Of a DNA stretch of 51,089 nucleotides, positions 16,970 to 24,350 are shown piece by piece (the first letter of the stretch is position 1; each line of letters starts with the position of its first letter). The notes beneath the pieces are model-generated. The model saw only the letters and a list, made by a program, of their open reading frames with translations, was not told the origin of the DNA and made no database searches. The DNA is from an uncultured Amaricoccus sp. (GTDB taxonomy: Bacteria; Pseudomonadota; Alphaproteobacteria; Rhodobacterales; Rhodobacteraceae), in the NCBI RefSeq assembly GCF_937891315.1, contig NZ_CALAGI010000053.1, positions 1 through 51,089 on the forward strand. The letters run 5' to 3'. The position numbers were made by a program, and so were the translations under genes.

Positions 16970-17925
16970 GCGCGCCCGCCGCGAGCTGGCTGCCGCGGTT
17001 TCTGGAGGCGATCCAGGCCGAGCGCGACGCCGCGCGCAACACTATCCTGTCCTATTCCCGCGATCTCAACGATTTCTCCGGGTTTCTTGGCGAGTTGGCG
17101 CAGGATTTCACCACCGCCGGCCGGGCGGAGATCGAAGCCTATCTCGTCGATCAGCACGACCGGGGTATGGCGCAGGCGACGCGCGCGCGGCGGCTATCCG
17201 CGATCCGCCAGCTCTATCGCTTCGCCTTCCTCGAAGGCTGGCGGACCGACGATCCCGGCGCGCTCATCAAGGGACCGAAGCGCGTCCGCGCCTTGCCCGG
17301 CACACTGACCGAGGAGGAGGTCGACCGCTTGCTCGGCGCCGCCGAGAGTTTCGCCGCGAACGAGGCGGAACGGCGGCGCGACAGCTGTCTTCTGCAGTTA
17401 CTCTATGCCACCGGCCTGCGGGTCAGCGAACTCGTCTCGCTGCCAGCGGCGGCGGTCCGCGGCGACCCGCGGATGATCCTGGTGCGCGGCAAGGGCGGGC
17501 GCGAGCGGATGGTGCCGCTCAGCGCCCCGGCGCGCGACGCCCTGGTGCTGTGGCTCGCCGCGCGCGACGCGGCCGAAGCGGCGGCGGCGCGGGCCGGCAA
17601 GCCGCGCTCGACCTTCCTCTTTCCCGCGCGTGGCCGGCGCGGTCACATGACGCGGGAGCGCTTCTTTCTCCTGATCAAGGATCTCGCCCGGGGCGCCGGC
17701 CTCGACGCCGCCAAGGTCTCGCCTCACACTTTGCGCCACGCCTTCGCGACGCATCTGCTAGCGCATGGCGCGGATTTGCGCGTCATCCAGACGCTGCTCG
17801 GCCATGCCAGCATCGCGACGACCGAGATCTATACCCATGTGCTCGATGCCCGCCTGCGCGAGCTGGTGCTGTCAAAGCACCCGCTCGCCGACGAAAACAC
17901 CCTGCTGGAGGAAAAGGCGCCCTGA
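16966..17925 (+). CDS. xerD: Site-specific tyrosine recombinase XerD
   Basis: Chromosome-dimer resolution recombinase of 319 residues that acts with XerC at dif. The N-terminal SAM-like core-binding domain (about 5-90) has RNTILSYSRDLNDFSGF; the catalytic domain has Arg in ATGLRVSELVSLP, HTLRHAFATHLLAHGADLR with the H-x-x-R box, HAS near 285 and the nucleophile Tyr in TTEIYTHV. It begins with TTG, overlapping the stop of the preceding gene by four bases (TTGA). It could be another Xer paralogue but the coupled context fits XerD. Confidence 0.93.
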   Translation: MSAPAASWLPRFLEAIQAERDAARNTILSYSRDLNDFSGFLGELAQDFTTAGRAEIEAYLVDQHDRGMAQATRARRLSAIRQLYRFAFLEGWRTDDPGALIKGPKRVRALPGTLTEEEVDRLLGAAESFAANEAERRRDSCLLQLLYATGLRVSELVSLPAAAVRGDPRMILVRGKGGRERMVPLSAPARDALVLWLAARDAAEAAAARAGKPRSTFLFPARGRRGHMTRERFFLLIKDLARGAGLDAAKVSPHTLRHAFATHLLAHGADLRVIQTLLGHASIATTEIYTHVLDARLRELVLSKHPLADENTLLEEKAP

Positions 17926-17940
17926 CGCCGCGCGCCGGTG

Positions 17941-18729
17941 TCAGGCGCGGGCGGCGCGCATGCGGCCCGCCGCGAGCAGGCCGCCGAGGCCGGCGCAGAG
18001 CAAAAGGCCGGTCGCCGGCAACGGGATCGGCGCGACCTGGGCGACGGTCAGGTCGTCGATGCCGAAACCGTCGTTGACGTTGCTGGTCATCGTCACCGTC
18101 GCCTGATCGACGAAGCCGTCCAGCAGGATGCGCACGAGGTTGATCGCGCCGTTCGCCTGCCGCGCGATGTGCGTCGTCGCCTCGGTGCCGCCAGCGGCGA
18201 CCGTGACGGTGAAGTCGGTGCCGCGAATGTCGCCGACGTCGGTCAGGAAATAGCTCATCCGGTCGAACTTGCCAAAGCCGCTGTCGGCGTCGACGGTCCA
18301 GACCATCTGCTTCAGGTCGTTGCTGTCGAGCCAGTTCTTGCCGCCCGCGCTCATGTTCTGGCGGCCCCATTTCGCGGTGAAATCGGCCGCGCTGCTCAGC
18401 TCGGTATCTCGCACCTGCAGCCCCTCGCCACCGTTGATCGCGGTGCGGCCGCCGCCCGGCTCCGGGCTGACGCCATTGATCTTCCCCGCGCTGGTCTGGA
18501 CCGCGTTCTCCGTGCCGTGCCGGCCATCCCAGCTCGGGAAGCTCTCGAAATCCTCGGCCTTGCGCCAGGCGGCCCCGGCCACGTGCGCCTCGTAGGCCGA
18601 CCGCGCGGCGTCGGCCGCGTCGAGATCGAAGCTGTCGAAGGCGATCGAAACGGTCGCCGCGGCGGAGGGAAGCGCCCCGGCGAGAGTGACGCCAAGGGCG
18701 CCGAGCGCGACGATTGAAACGCGGAACAT
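17941..18729 (-). CDS. VPLPA-CTERM sorting-domain protein
   Basis: Secreted protein of 262 residues. The signal peptide is about residues 1-24 (VSIVALGALGVTLAGALPSAAA). The C-terminus, PIPLPATGLLLCAGLGGLLA then GRMRAARA, is a motif, hydrophobic helix and basic tail: the VPLPA-CTERM sorting signal handled by a dedicated exosortase. The mature middle contains GWGRQ-like and DGFGIDDLTV elements resembling other CTERM surface proteins. The gene is convergent with xerD (15-base gap). No exosortase gene is in the window, so its processing enzyme must be elsewhere. Confidence 0.85.
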   Translation of the reverse strand: MFRVSIVALGALGVTLAGALPSAAATVSIAFDSFDLDAADAARSAYEAHVAGAAWRKAEDFESFPSWDGRHGTENAVQTSAGKINGVSPEPGGGRTAINGGEGLQVRDTELSSAADFTAKWGRQNMSAGGKNWLDSNDLKQMVWTVDADSGFGKFDRMSYFLTDVGDIRGTDFTVTVAAGGTEATTHIARQANGAINLVRILLDGFVDQATVTMTSNVNDGFGIDDLTVAQVAPIPLPATGLLLCAGLGGLLAAGRMRAARA

Positions 18730-18758
18730 GACCTATCTCCTGCTGCTCGTTGAGCGAG

Positions 18759-18787
18759 CATATACATCAGGAGGAGTATTGGTGCAA
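18759..18787 (-). promoter_or_regulatory. Sigma-70-type promoter of the VPLPA-CTERM gene
   Basis: On the minus strand TTGCAC (18787-18782), a 17-base spacer and TATATG (18764-18759) lie about 30 bases ahead of the start codon. GCTCGCTCAACGAGC forms a small hairpin in the leader. Confidence 0.5.
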
Positions 18788-18875
18788 CTTTAATCAACCT
18801 AAGGAAGATCTGCCCGGCGAGAACCGCGCCCCGGTGCTGCGATCATGTGAAAGCCTGGCCGCTCGGCCGCGTGCC

Positions 18876-20411
18876 CTACCGCGACCTGAAGAGCCCGCCG
18901 AGGATGCCACGCACCAGGCGCTGCCCCTCGCGCGTGCTCAGCTGTTTCACCACGCCGCGCGCCAGATCGGCGCCGAGCGAGGACTGGCGCGCCGACGCGG
19001 GGGCATGACCCGCCGGCTCGTAACGCCGGCCGATGCCGGGGGCGGCGGCGGACTTGCCGCCCTGCGCCGCCTTCAGCATTTCCTCCGCCATCGCCGCTTC
19101 CTTCGCCTGCTTGTCGGCGCGGCCAGACAGGATCTCGGCGGCCGATTCCCGATCGACGGCGGTTTCGTATTTGCCCGCGACCGGCGAGGCGGCGAGGGTC
19201 TCTGCGCGCTCGGCCGCGGTGATCGGGCCGAGGCGCGATTCCGGCGGGCGGATCAGCGTTCGGCTGACCATCGCGGGAACGCCCTTCTCTTCAAGCAGCG
19301 AGACCACCGCCTCACCGGTGCCGACCTCGCGGATCGCGGTCTCGGTGTCGAAATCCGGATTCGGGCGGAAGGTCTGGGCCGCGGCCTTCAGCGCCTTGGC
19401 GTCGCGTGGGGTGAAGGCGCGCAGCGCGTGCTGGACCCGGTTGCCGAGTTGGCCCAGCACCTCGGCCGGAACGTCGTCCGGGTTCTGGGTGATGAAGAAC
19501 ACGCCGACGCCCTTGGAGCGGATCAGCCGCACCACCTGCGCCACCTTGTCGACCAGCGCCTTCGGCGCGTCGCCGAACAGCAGATGCGCCTCGTCAAAGA
19601 AGAAGACCATCACCGGCTTGTCCGGATCGCCGACCTCGGGAAGTTCCTCGAACAGCTCGGACAGCAGCCAGAGCAGGAATATCGCATAGAGCCGGGGCGC
19701 CTGGATCAGCTTGTCGGCCATCAGAATATTGACCCGACCCATGCCGCCATCGACCGCCATCAGATCCTTGAGATCGAGCCGCGGCTCGCCCATGAAGCCG
19801 GCCGCGCCCTGGTTCTCGAGCACCAGCAGCGCGCGCTGGATCGCGCCGAGCGAGGCGATGGCGATATTGCCGTAGGTCCGGCCGACCTCGGCGGCATTGT
19901 CGCCGAGCCAGACCAGCATCGCCTGCAGGTCCTTCAGATCGAGCAGCGCCAACCCCTGCTCGTCGGCCACGCGGAAGGCGATGTTGAGCACGCCTTCCTG
20001 CGCCTCGGTCAGTTCCATTATCCGAGCGAGGAGCAGCGGTCCCATCTCGCTGATCGTGGCGCGAACCGGGTGACCCTCCTTGCCGAAAAGATCCCAGATC
20101 ACCACCGGATAGGCGCGATAGGCGAAGTCGGCCATGCCGACCTGGGCCGCCCGCTTGCGCAAGCTCTCGTCCATCTTGCCGGTGGGATCGCCCGGCCGCG
20201 ACAGGCCGGAAACGTCGCCCTTCACATCCTGGACGAAGACCGGAACACCGGCGGCGGACAAGCCCTCGACCAGCACCTGAAGGGTGACAGTCTTGCCGGT
20301 GCCGGTGGCGCCGGTGATCAGCCCGTGACGGTTGGCATAGCGCAGGAGAAGCTCGCGCGGCTCGGCATAGTCCTTGCCACCGCCTCCGACCAGGATCGTG
20401 CCCTCGCCCAT
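18876..20411 (-). CDS. HerA-like P-loop ATPase (DUF853/YjgR family)
   Basis: Predicted DNA- or protein-translocating ATPase of 511 residues, family DUF853. The Walker A motif is GATGTGKTVTLQ near residue 36, Walker B is VMVFFFDEAHLLF near 245, and a sensor-like ITQNPDDVP follows. The C-terminal quarter is low-complexity, Ala/Glu-rich (about 400-460) and ends in a helical tail. Cellular role in this family is not established. GAGGA precedes the ATG. The upstream 430 bases carry no protein gene but appear to encode RNA on the other strand. Confidence 0.9.
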   Translation of the reverse strand: MGEGTILVGGGGKDYAEPRELLLRYANRHGLITGATGTGKTVTLQVLVEGLSAAGVPVFVQDVKGDVSGLSRPGDPTGKMDESLRKRAAQVGMADFAYRAYPVVIWDLFGKEGHPVRATISEMGPLLLARIMELTEAQEGVLNIAFRVADEQGLALLDLKDLQAMLVWLGDNAAEVGRTYGNIAIASLGAIQRALLVLENQGAAGFMGEPRLDLKDLMAVDGGMGRVNILMADKLIQAPRLYAIFLLWLLSELFEELPEVGDPDKPVMVFFFDEAHLLFGDAPKALVDKVAQVVRLIRSKGVGVFFITQNPDDVPAEVLGQLGNRVQHALRAFTPRDAKALKAAAQTFRPNPDFDTETAIREVGTGEAVVSLLEEKGVPAMVSRTLIRPPESRLGPITAAERAETLAASPVAGKYETAVDRESAAEILSGRADKQAKEAAMAEEMLKAAQGGKSAAAPGIGRRYEPAGHAPASARQSSLGADLARGVVKQLSTREGQRLVRGILGGLFRSR

Positions 20412-20460
20412 GTTTGGTCCTCGGTGAAAGCGTTGATTTCGAACCGGATATTAATGGTTG

Positions 20461-20558
20461 TCCTTCAGAGTGCAATGCGTCCCGGAGGTCTTCGGATCGT
20501 CGGGCGCACGACTTCCTCCCTGTTGGACTGGCCGCGGAGCTTGCTCCGCGGCCTTTTT
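20461..20558 (+). ncRNA. Candidate trans-acting small RNA with anti-Shine-Dalgarno segment
   Basis: Plus-strand sequence divergent from the HerA-like gene. A long hairpin (20477-20507) pairs GCG-CCCG with CGGGCGC outside and GGTC with GATC around a TTCG tetraloop. A single-stranded stretch follows with CTTCCTCCC (20512-20520), complementary to Shine-Dalgarno sequences, then a strong terminator (20530-20558). No open frame with a start of useful length occupies it. A TATTAA at 20449-20454 could be a -10 but no good -35 is seen. The 5' end is a guess. Confidence 0.45.
20530..20558 (+). terminator. Strong rho-independent terminator
   Basis: GGCCGCGGAG pairs with CTCCGCGGCC around CTTG, followed directly by seven T with one A interruption downstream. 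No plus-strand protein gene precedes it, which is the main argument for a small RNA here. Confidence 0.85.
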
Positions 20559-20596
20559 TATTTACCGTTTAGGTTACCGCGTGTTGCGCGGCGTAC

Positions 20597-20625
20597 TTGA
20601 CCGTTTTTCTTATCCGCGCTAGCCT
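20597..20625 (+). promoter_or_regulatory. Predicted sigma-70 promoter upstream of ialB
   Basis: TTGACC (20597-20602), a 17-base spacer and TAGCCT (20620-20625) give a predicted start near 20632. Just downstream the 12-base CGGCCAGTCCGA occurs twice (20641-20652 and 20657-20668), a 16-base-period direct repeat that could be a regulator site. Confidence 0.4.
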
Positions 20626-20690
20626 CGATGCCAGAGTGATCGGCCAGTCCGATTTTCGGCCAGTCCGACAGGGAAAGCGCGCAAGCGGGG

Positions 20691-20716
20691 AAAGGGGTGC
20701 CGAAAGGCGCCCTTTT
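20691..20716 (+). terminator. GAAA-loop hairpin with terminal T-run in the ialB leader
   Basis: AAAGGGGTGCC pairs fully (two wobble pairs) with GGCGCCCTTTT around a GAAA tetraloop. It sits between a predicted promoter and ialB, so it may end a short RNA or attenuate ialB. The T-run is only four bases, part of it within the stem. Confidence 0.35.
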
Positions 20717-20840
20717 CACCTTCAAGGCGCTCCCGACCGGCGAAACCGCCACACGCTCGATTGACCTCCGCGCCGTTGACAGGCCGAGCGACTAGTGACA
20801 AGCCCCGGCGGACGCAATCAAAGGGGAATGCGAGCAGAAA

Positions 20841-21572
20841 ATGCAGTTTGATCGTCTTCGTGTGATCCTCGCCGCGACCATGGGCCTCGGCCTCGCCGCG
20901 GCCGCGTTCGCCCAGGAAGCCCCGGCGCCCGCCGCGACCCCGGAAGCCGCCCCTGAAACCGCTCCCGCGACCCCGGCCACCGAGGCGCCCGCGACACCGT
21001 CCGCCACCGCGGCGGAGCCCGGCGCGGCCGCGCCCACCGACGGCAACCCGGCCGCGCCGGAGGTGACGGAGTTCGTGCGCGACACGTTCGGCGACTGGCA
21101 GGTACGCTGCTTCACCCAGACCGACGAATGTTTCATGTATCAACTGGCGGTCGATACCGGCAAGAACCCGGTGGCCGAGGTGAGTGTCCTGAAACTGCCG
21201 GCGGGCGGCGAGGCGGCGGCCGGCATGACCGTGGTGAGCCCGCTCGGCACGCTGCTCACCTCCGGCGTCGTGGTCCAGGTCGATACCGACGAGGCGCGCC
21301 AGTATCCGTTCAACTGGTGCAGCCAAGCGGGTTGCTTCTCGCGCTTCGGTCTGACCGGACAGTCGATCACCTCGATGAAGCGCGGCAAGGCCGGGAAGAT
21401 GACGCTGATCTCGGTCGCCGCGCCGCAAAACCCGATCTCGCTCAACCTGTCGCTGACCGGCTTCACAGACGCCTTCGACTCGCTGAAGACTCCTCCCGGT
21501 CGCACCGCGCCGCCCGCCCCGGCGCCGACGCTTGCCCCGAAGACCCTGCCGTCGCTCGCGCCCCGGAACTGA
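20841..21572 (+). CDS. Invasion-associated locus B (IalB) family protein
   Basis: Exported protein of 243 residues. A signal peptide (about 1-22, ending AAAFAQ) is followed by an Ala/Pro/Glu/Thr-rich low-complexity linker to about residue 72, then the IalB domain: VRDTFGDWQVRCF, a DECFMYQ cysteine, NWCSQAGCFSRFGL with two more cysteines, and SLTGFTDAFDSL. A Pro-rich tail ends the protein. In Bartonella the family is linked to erythrocyte invasion, but it is widespread in free-living alphaproteobacteria, where its role is unclear. AAAGGGGA precedes the ATG. Confidence 0.88.
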   Translation: MQFDRLRVILAATMGLGLAAAAFAQEAPAPAATPEAAPETAPATPATEAPATPSATAAEPGAAAPTDGNPAAPEVTEFVRDTFGDWQVRCFTQTDECFMYQLAVDTGKNPVAEVSVLKLPAGGEAAAGMTVVSPLGTLLTSGVVVQVDTDEARQYPFNWCSQAGCFSRFGLTGQSITSMKRGKAGKMTLISVAAPQNPISLNLSLTGFTDAFDSLKTPPGRTAPPAPAPTLAPKTLPSLAPRN

Positions 21573-21578
21573 TCGCTT

Positions 21579-21610
21579 TCCCGGATCGCGCCCAGCGTGA
21601 TCCGGGATTT
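21579..21610. terminator. Hairpin between convergent ialB and KAS genes
   Basis: TCCCGGATC (21579-21587) pairs perfectly with GATCCGGGA (21599-21607), followed by TTT on the plus strand. Placed just after the ialB stop, between convergent genes. Confidence 0.5.
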
Positions 21611-21651
21611 GGCCGTCGACTGACTATTGTCGTCTGGCTATCTCCGCCGCC

Positions 21652-22869
21652 TCACTCGAAGGCGCGCAAGACCAGCACCGCGTTCAGCCCGCCGAACGCG
21701 AAGGCGTTTGACATCACCGCGCCGACCCGCCGCTCGCGCGCGACGTTCGGCACCACGTCGAGATCGCATTCGGGATCCGGCGTGTCATGATTGATCGTCG
21801 GCGCGATCACCCCCTCGCGCAGCGCCATGACGCAGGCGAGCAGTTCGACCGCGCCGGTTCCGCCGATCAGATGTCCGTGCATCGATTTGGTCGAGGAAAT
21901 CATCAGCGCGTCCGCCGCCGTACCGAAGACCTCCCGCACGGCGGCGCATTCGGTGCGGTCGTTCGCCGTGGTGCCGGTGCCATGGGCGTTGATGTAGCCG
22001 ATGGCCTCCGGTGTCAGCCCCGCGTCGCGCAGCGCGCCGCGCATCGCCCGGACCGCGCCCATCTTGTTCGGCGTCACGATGTCGGACGCGTCGGACGTCA
22101 TGGCAAAGCCCGAAATCTCGGCCAGAATCTCAGCGCCCCGCGCACGCGCATGCTCGTATTCCTCGAAGACGAAGACCGCCGCGCCCTCGCCCTGTACCAT
22201 GCCGTTGCGGTTGAGCGAAAACGGGCGGCAGCCGTCCTTCGACATCACCCGAAGCCCCTCCCAGGCCTTGATGCCGCCGAAGCAGAGCATGCTCTCGCTT
22301 CCCCCGGTCAGCACCACGTCCGCCTGGCCGGCCCGGATCAGGTTCAACGCCTGTCCCATCGCATGGTTCGACGAGGCGCAGGCGGTCGCCACGGTATAGG
22401 TCGGCCCCTGAAGGTCGTGCGCCATGGAGACATGGCTGGCGGCGGCGTTGTTCATCAATCGCGGCACCACGAAGGGATGCACCCGATTCTTGCCCTCCTG
22501 ATAGACCAGCCGGTAGTTCTCGTCCTGGGTCTGAAGCCCGCCGCCCGACGTGCCGAGCACCACCCCCGACCGCTCGGACAGTTCCTCGGTGATCTCGAGC
22601 CCCGATTGCGCCATCGCCTCGCGCGCGGCGAGCAGGGCGAACTGGGTGAAGGGATCATAGAGCACCAGCTCCTGCCGGCCGAAATGCTCCTCCGGCGCAT
22701 AGCCCCGGATCTGGCCGCCGATGGCGATCGACAGCCGGTCCACGTCCTGGAACTCCAGAGGCCCGATGCCCGAGCGCCCCTCGCGCATCGCCGCCATGAT
22801 TTCCGGCGCGCCGCGCCCGAGCGCGCAGATCGCGCCCTGACCAGTCAGGACAACGCGTCGCATCGTCAC
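21652..22869 (-). CDS. Beta-ketoacyl-ACP synthase, KAS II/FabF family
   Basis: Condensing enzyme of 405 residues for fatty acyl elongation. The catalytic triad is visible: Cys164 in TACASSNHAMGQ, His in NAHGTGTTANDRTE and His in SMHGHLIGGTGAVE; the GGLNAVLVL C-terminal motif is also present. The frame opens with GTG 22869, and ATG 22863 is a close alternative. It lies two bases after the acp gene and downstream of lpxD, so it probably elongates an acyl chain on that dedicated carrier for lipid A rather than serving bulk fatty acid synthesis. This pathway role is inferred from context. Confidence 0.93.
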   Translation of the reverse strand: MTMRRVVLTGQGAICALGRGAPEIMAAMREGRSGIGPLEFQDVDRLSIAIGGQIRGYAPEEHFGRQELVLYDPFTQFALLAAREAMAQSGLEITEELSERSGVVLGTSGGGLQTQDENYRLVYQEGKNRVHPFVVPRLMNNAAASHVSMAHDLQGPTYTVATACASSNHAMGQALNLIRAGQADVVLTGGSESMLCFGGIKAWEGLRVMSKDGCRPFSLNRNGMVQGEGAAVFVFEEYEHARARGAEILAEISGFAMTSDASDIVTPNKMGAVRAMRGALRDAGLTPEAIGYINAHGTGTTANDRTECAAVREVFGTAADALMISSTKSMHGHLIGGTGAVELLACVMALREGVIAPTINHDTPDPECDLDVVPNVARERRVGAVMSNAFAFGGLNAVLVLRAFE

Positions 22870-22871
22870 CG

Positions 22872-23147
22872 CTAGTGCTTGGTTGCGATCAGTTTCTCGA
22901 CCGCGTCGACGATGCTGGCGACGCTGCTGACATCGAAGTCGGACTCCCGCGGCTCGTTCGCATTGAACGGAACCTGGATGTCGAAGGCCTCCTCGATCGA
23001 GAAGATCGTCTCGACCAGCCCGAGGGAATCGATGCCGAGTTCCTCCAGCGTCGCCTCCATCCGGACGGCGCCGGGCTCGATCAGGGACTGTTCGGCAAGG
23101 ATCGCGACGACCTTGTCCCTGACGGAGTCTTTGACGTTTCCGGACAT
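22872..23147 (-). CDS. Dedicated acyl carrier protein
   Basis: 91-residue acyl carrier protein. The 4'-phosphopantetheine site is Ser41 in LEELGIDSLGLVETIFSIEE, and helix III is around VSSVASIVDAVEKLI. The sequence differs from housekeeping AcpP by the insert FNANEPRESDFD before helix III. GGAGGG precedes the ATG at 23147. It lies between lpxD (31 bases upstream) and a KAS gene (2 bases downstream); the set suggests a specialised acyl chain for lipid A, comparable in logic to the AcpXL systems of rhizobia. Confidence 0.92.
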   Translation of the reverse strand: MSGNVKDSVRDKVVAILAEQSLIEPGAVRMEATLEELGIDSLGLVETIFSIEEAFDIQVPFNANEPRESDFDVSSVASIVDAVEKLIATKH

Positions 23148-23178
23148 GCTGCCCTCCGCGATCAATCCGAGGGAAGCT

Positions 23179-24264
23179 CTAATCGCTCCCACCCGGATTG
23201 GAAACCGATTTCTGCGCCGAATCCAGCTTGGCAAGCAGCCGCGGTAACCGCCGCAGCGCCTTGAACATGCCGATGAACTCGTCGCGCCGCACCCCGGGAT
23301 AACCCATCATGATCCGGCCGTCCGGCACATGGCCCGAGACCGCGGCGTTGCCCGTGATGATGACATTCGAGCCCAGAACCGCGTGGTCGGCGATCGAGGC
23401 GCGCCCGCCGAGCACCGAGCGGTCGCCGATCACCGCCGAGCCGGCGATCCCGGTATGGCCGCAGAGCAGGCAGCCCTTTCCCACCCGCACGTTGTGGCCG
23501 ACCATCACCAGATTGTCGATCTTGGTGCCATCGCCGATCAACGTGTCGGCGATGGTGCCGCGGTCGATACAGGCATTCGCACCGATCTCGACATCGTCGC
23601 CGATCATCACCGCGCCGAGCGAATTGATCCGCACATAGGCGGCGCGCTCGCGCGGGGTGATGTTGCCGGTGGCGCGCGCCTCGTCCACCACGCCGGGCGT
23701 CGGGCTGACATAGGAAAAGCCGTCGCCACCGATCACCGCGCCGGGCTGGGCGATGAAGCCATCGCCGATCCGCACCCGCGCGCCGATCCAGACCCGCGCC
23801 TGGATGAGGGCGCCGGTTCCGATCACCACGTCCTCGGCGATCACCACATGGCTGAAGATCCGCGCGCCGGCGCCGATCCGGACATTCGCACCGATGACGA
23901 CGAAGGGGCCGATGCGCGCATCCTCGCCGATCTCGGCGGTCGCGTCGATCACGGCGCTCGGATGGATGCCGGGGGCGAGGCGTGGCGGCGTGTCGAAGGC
24001 GCGCGTGACACCGGCGAGGACATAGCGCGGCCGGGGCGCGATAATCGCCGCCTCGAGTCCGAAGCCGCGCCAGTCGGCCCCCTCCCACAGGATCGCCGCC
24101 CGCGCCTTGCCGACCTTGAGCCCCTCGGCGAAGGCCGGGGCCATGGCGAGGGCGATCTGATCAGGCCGCGCCACCGCCGGCTCCGCCGCGCCGGAGACGC
24201 CGAGATCGAGCGCGCCCTCGGCCTCGGCCCCCAGCGCCTCGGCCAGTTCCGCGACGGTGATCAT
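23179..24264 (-). CDS. lpxD: UDP-3-O-acylglucosamine N-acyltransferase
   Basis: Third step of lipid A synthesis: transfers a 3-hydroxyacyl chain from ACP to the 2-amino group of UDP-3-O-acylglucosamine. It has 361 residues: an N-terminal uridine-binding part (about 1-100), then a left-handed beta helix of hexapeptide repeats (from HPSAVIDATAEIGEDARIGP to about 320), and a C-terminal helix. GGDGFSY and the catalytic His in NLVMVGHNV are present. Unlike the usual bamA-lpxD-fabZ-lpxA-lpxB order, this copy is grouped with an acp and a KAS gene. Confidence 0.93.
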   Translation of the reverse strand: MITVAELAEALGAEAEGALDLGVSGAAEPAVARPDQIALAMAPAFAEGLKVGKARAAILWEGADWRGFGLEAAIIAPRPRYVLAGVTRAFDTPPRLAPGIHPSAVIDATAEIGEDARIGPFVVIGANVRIGAGARIFSHVVIAEDVVIGTGALIQARVWIGARVRIGDGFIAQPGAVIGGDGFSYVSPTPGVVDEARATGNITPRERAAYVRINSLGAVMIGDDVEIGANACIDRGTIADTLIGDGTKIDNLVMVGHNVRVGKGCLLCGHTGIAGSAVIGDRSVLGGRASIADHAVLGSNVIITGNAAVSGHVPDGRIMMGYPGVRRDEFIGMFKALRRLPRLLAKLDSAQKSVSNPGGSD

Positions 24265-24350
24265 CCCCTGCCCTCCCGCGAGATTTCCGCCGTCGCTATA
24301 GCCGAGCTTTCGCGGGAGCGCAAAACCGCCGCACCGCCTGGATCGCCCGC

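Noticed and set aside
20433..20454. TTGATT and TATTAA as promoter of the small RNA
   Set aside because: Their spacing is only about ten bases, too short for a sigma-70 promoter; the -10-like hexamer alone is not enough.
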